A stretch of DNA of 43,191 nucleotides from Caballeronia jiangsuensis. GTDB lineage: Bacteria; Pseudomonadota; Gammaproteobacteria; Burkholderiales; Burkholderiaceae. Below, piece after piece: positions 43,139 through 43,191 of this stretch. The translations under genes and the position numbers were made by a program. Below the pieces are notes generated by a model. The model worked only from the letters and a program-made list of their open reading frames with translations. It was not told the DNA's origin and ran no database searches. The stretch covers positions 1 to 43,191 of the forward strand of contig JFHF01000060.1 of the NCBI GenBank assembly GCA_000648925.1. The letters run 5' to 3'. Each line of letters opens with the position of its first letter. Positions within the stretch are counted from its first letter, which is position 1.

Positions 43139-43191
43139 TCAGGCGCTTGAGCCAACTTCGCGGCTAGATCTTCATCGGGTATCGCGTTCCC

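Noticed and set aside
1..43191. tRNA or rRNA genes, CRISPR arrays, insertion sequences, prophage genes or toxin-antitoxin pairs
   Set aside because: Looked for on both strands by eye; no cloverleaf with a T-loop motif, no regularly spaced direct repeats, and no transposase, integrase or phage proteins were found.

Overview
This GC-rich window has no rRNA, tRNA, CRISPR array or insertion sequence that I can see. Gene content and codon use look like a betaproteobacterium of the Burkholderiaceae (Paraburkholderia/Caballeronia/Burkholderia type). The supporting features are a PrpR-linked prpBC-acnD-prpF methylcitrate cluster, a YbdK-type carboxylate-amine ligase, a DUF2501 protein, many Tat-exported proteins and a Fur-box-driven FbpABC iron operon. 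The genus is an inference from gene content, not from a marker gene.

Region 1 (1-8898, all +) is one tightly packed catabolic gene set. It holds the end of a transketolase N-terminal subunit, the transketolase C-terminal subunit, an SDR oxidoreductase, a TRAP solute-binding protein, a fused DctQM TRAP permease, a second single-chain transketolase, a D-2-hydroxyacid dehydrogenase and a 3-hydroxyisobutyrate-dehydrogenase-family enzyme. It reads as uptake of a small sugar or sugar acid, oxidation/reduction, then two-carbon transfer by transketolase. The substrate cannot be read from the sequence.

Region 2 (8985-12548) holds a secreted DUF2501 protein, a stand-alone PstS-like phosphate-binding protein on the minus strand, and an ABC exporter half-transporter.

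Region 3 (12532-20846) is the 2-methylcitrate (propionate) pathway. prpR (-) is divergent from prpB-prpC, then acnD-prpF (+). The prpR-prpB gap holds a consensus -24/-12 sigma-54 promoter and, about 85 bp upstream, a perfect inverted repeat that could be the PrpR site. A strong terminator sits between prpC and acnD.

Region 4 (20982-28679) begins with a YbdK-family ligase and then becomes a looser, more accessory-looking stretch with long intergenic gaps. It holds a TupA-like ATP-grasp protein (-), a lipoprotein made of two tandem copies of an uncharacterised His-rich domain, two paralogous GT4 glycosyltransferases (the second overlapping a possible 40-codon upstream ORF), and a membrane-anchored thioredoxin-like protein. 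Cell-surface glycan work is likely for part of it.

Region 5 (28633-34417) has an XRE/MmyB-type regulator with a carboxymuconolactone-decarboxylase-like protein lacking the redox cysteines, a serine hydrolase divergent from a LysR regulator, and a second, Tat-lipoprotein-type serine hydrolase.

Region 6 (34640-43138, +) is an iron-acquisition operon. A classical Fur box abuts a good sigma-70 promoter. It is followed by an OprB-type porin, a secreted beta-propeller-like protein, a Tat-exported EfeB-like DyP peroxidase, FbpA/FbpB/FbpC ferric ABC importer genes and a bacterioferritin-like protein that lacks the heme-ligand methionine. Together they suggest a full route from outer-membrane entry to cytoplasmic storage, and this is the most interesting system in the window.
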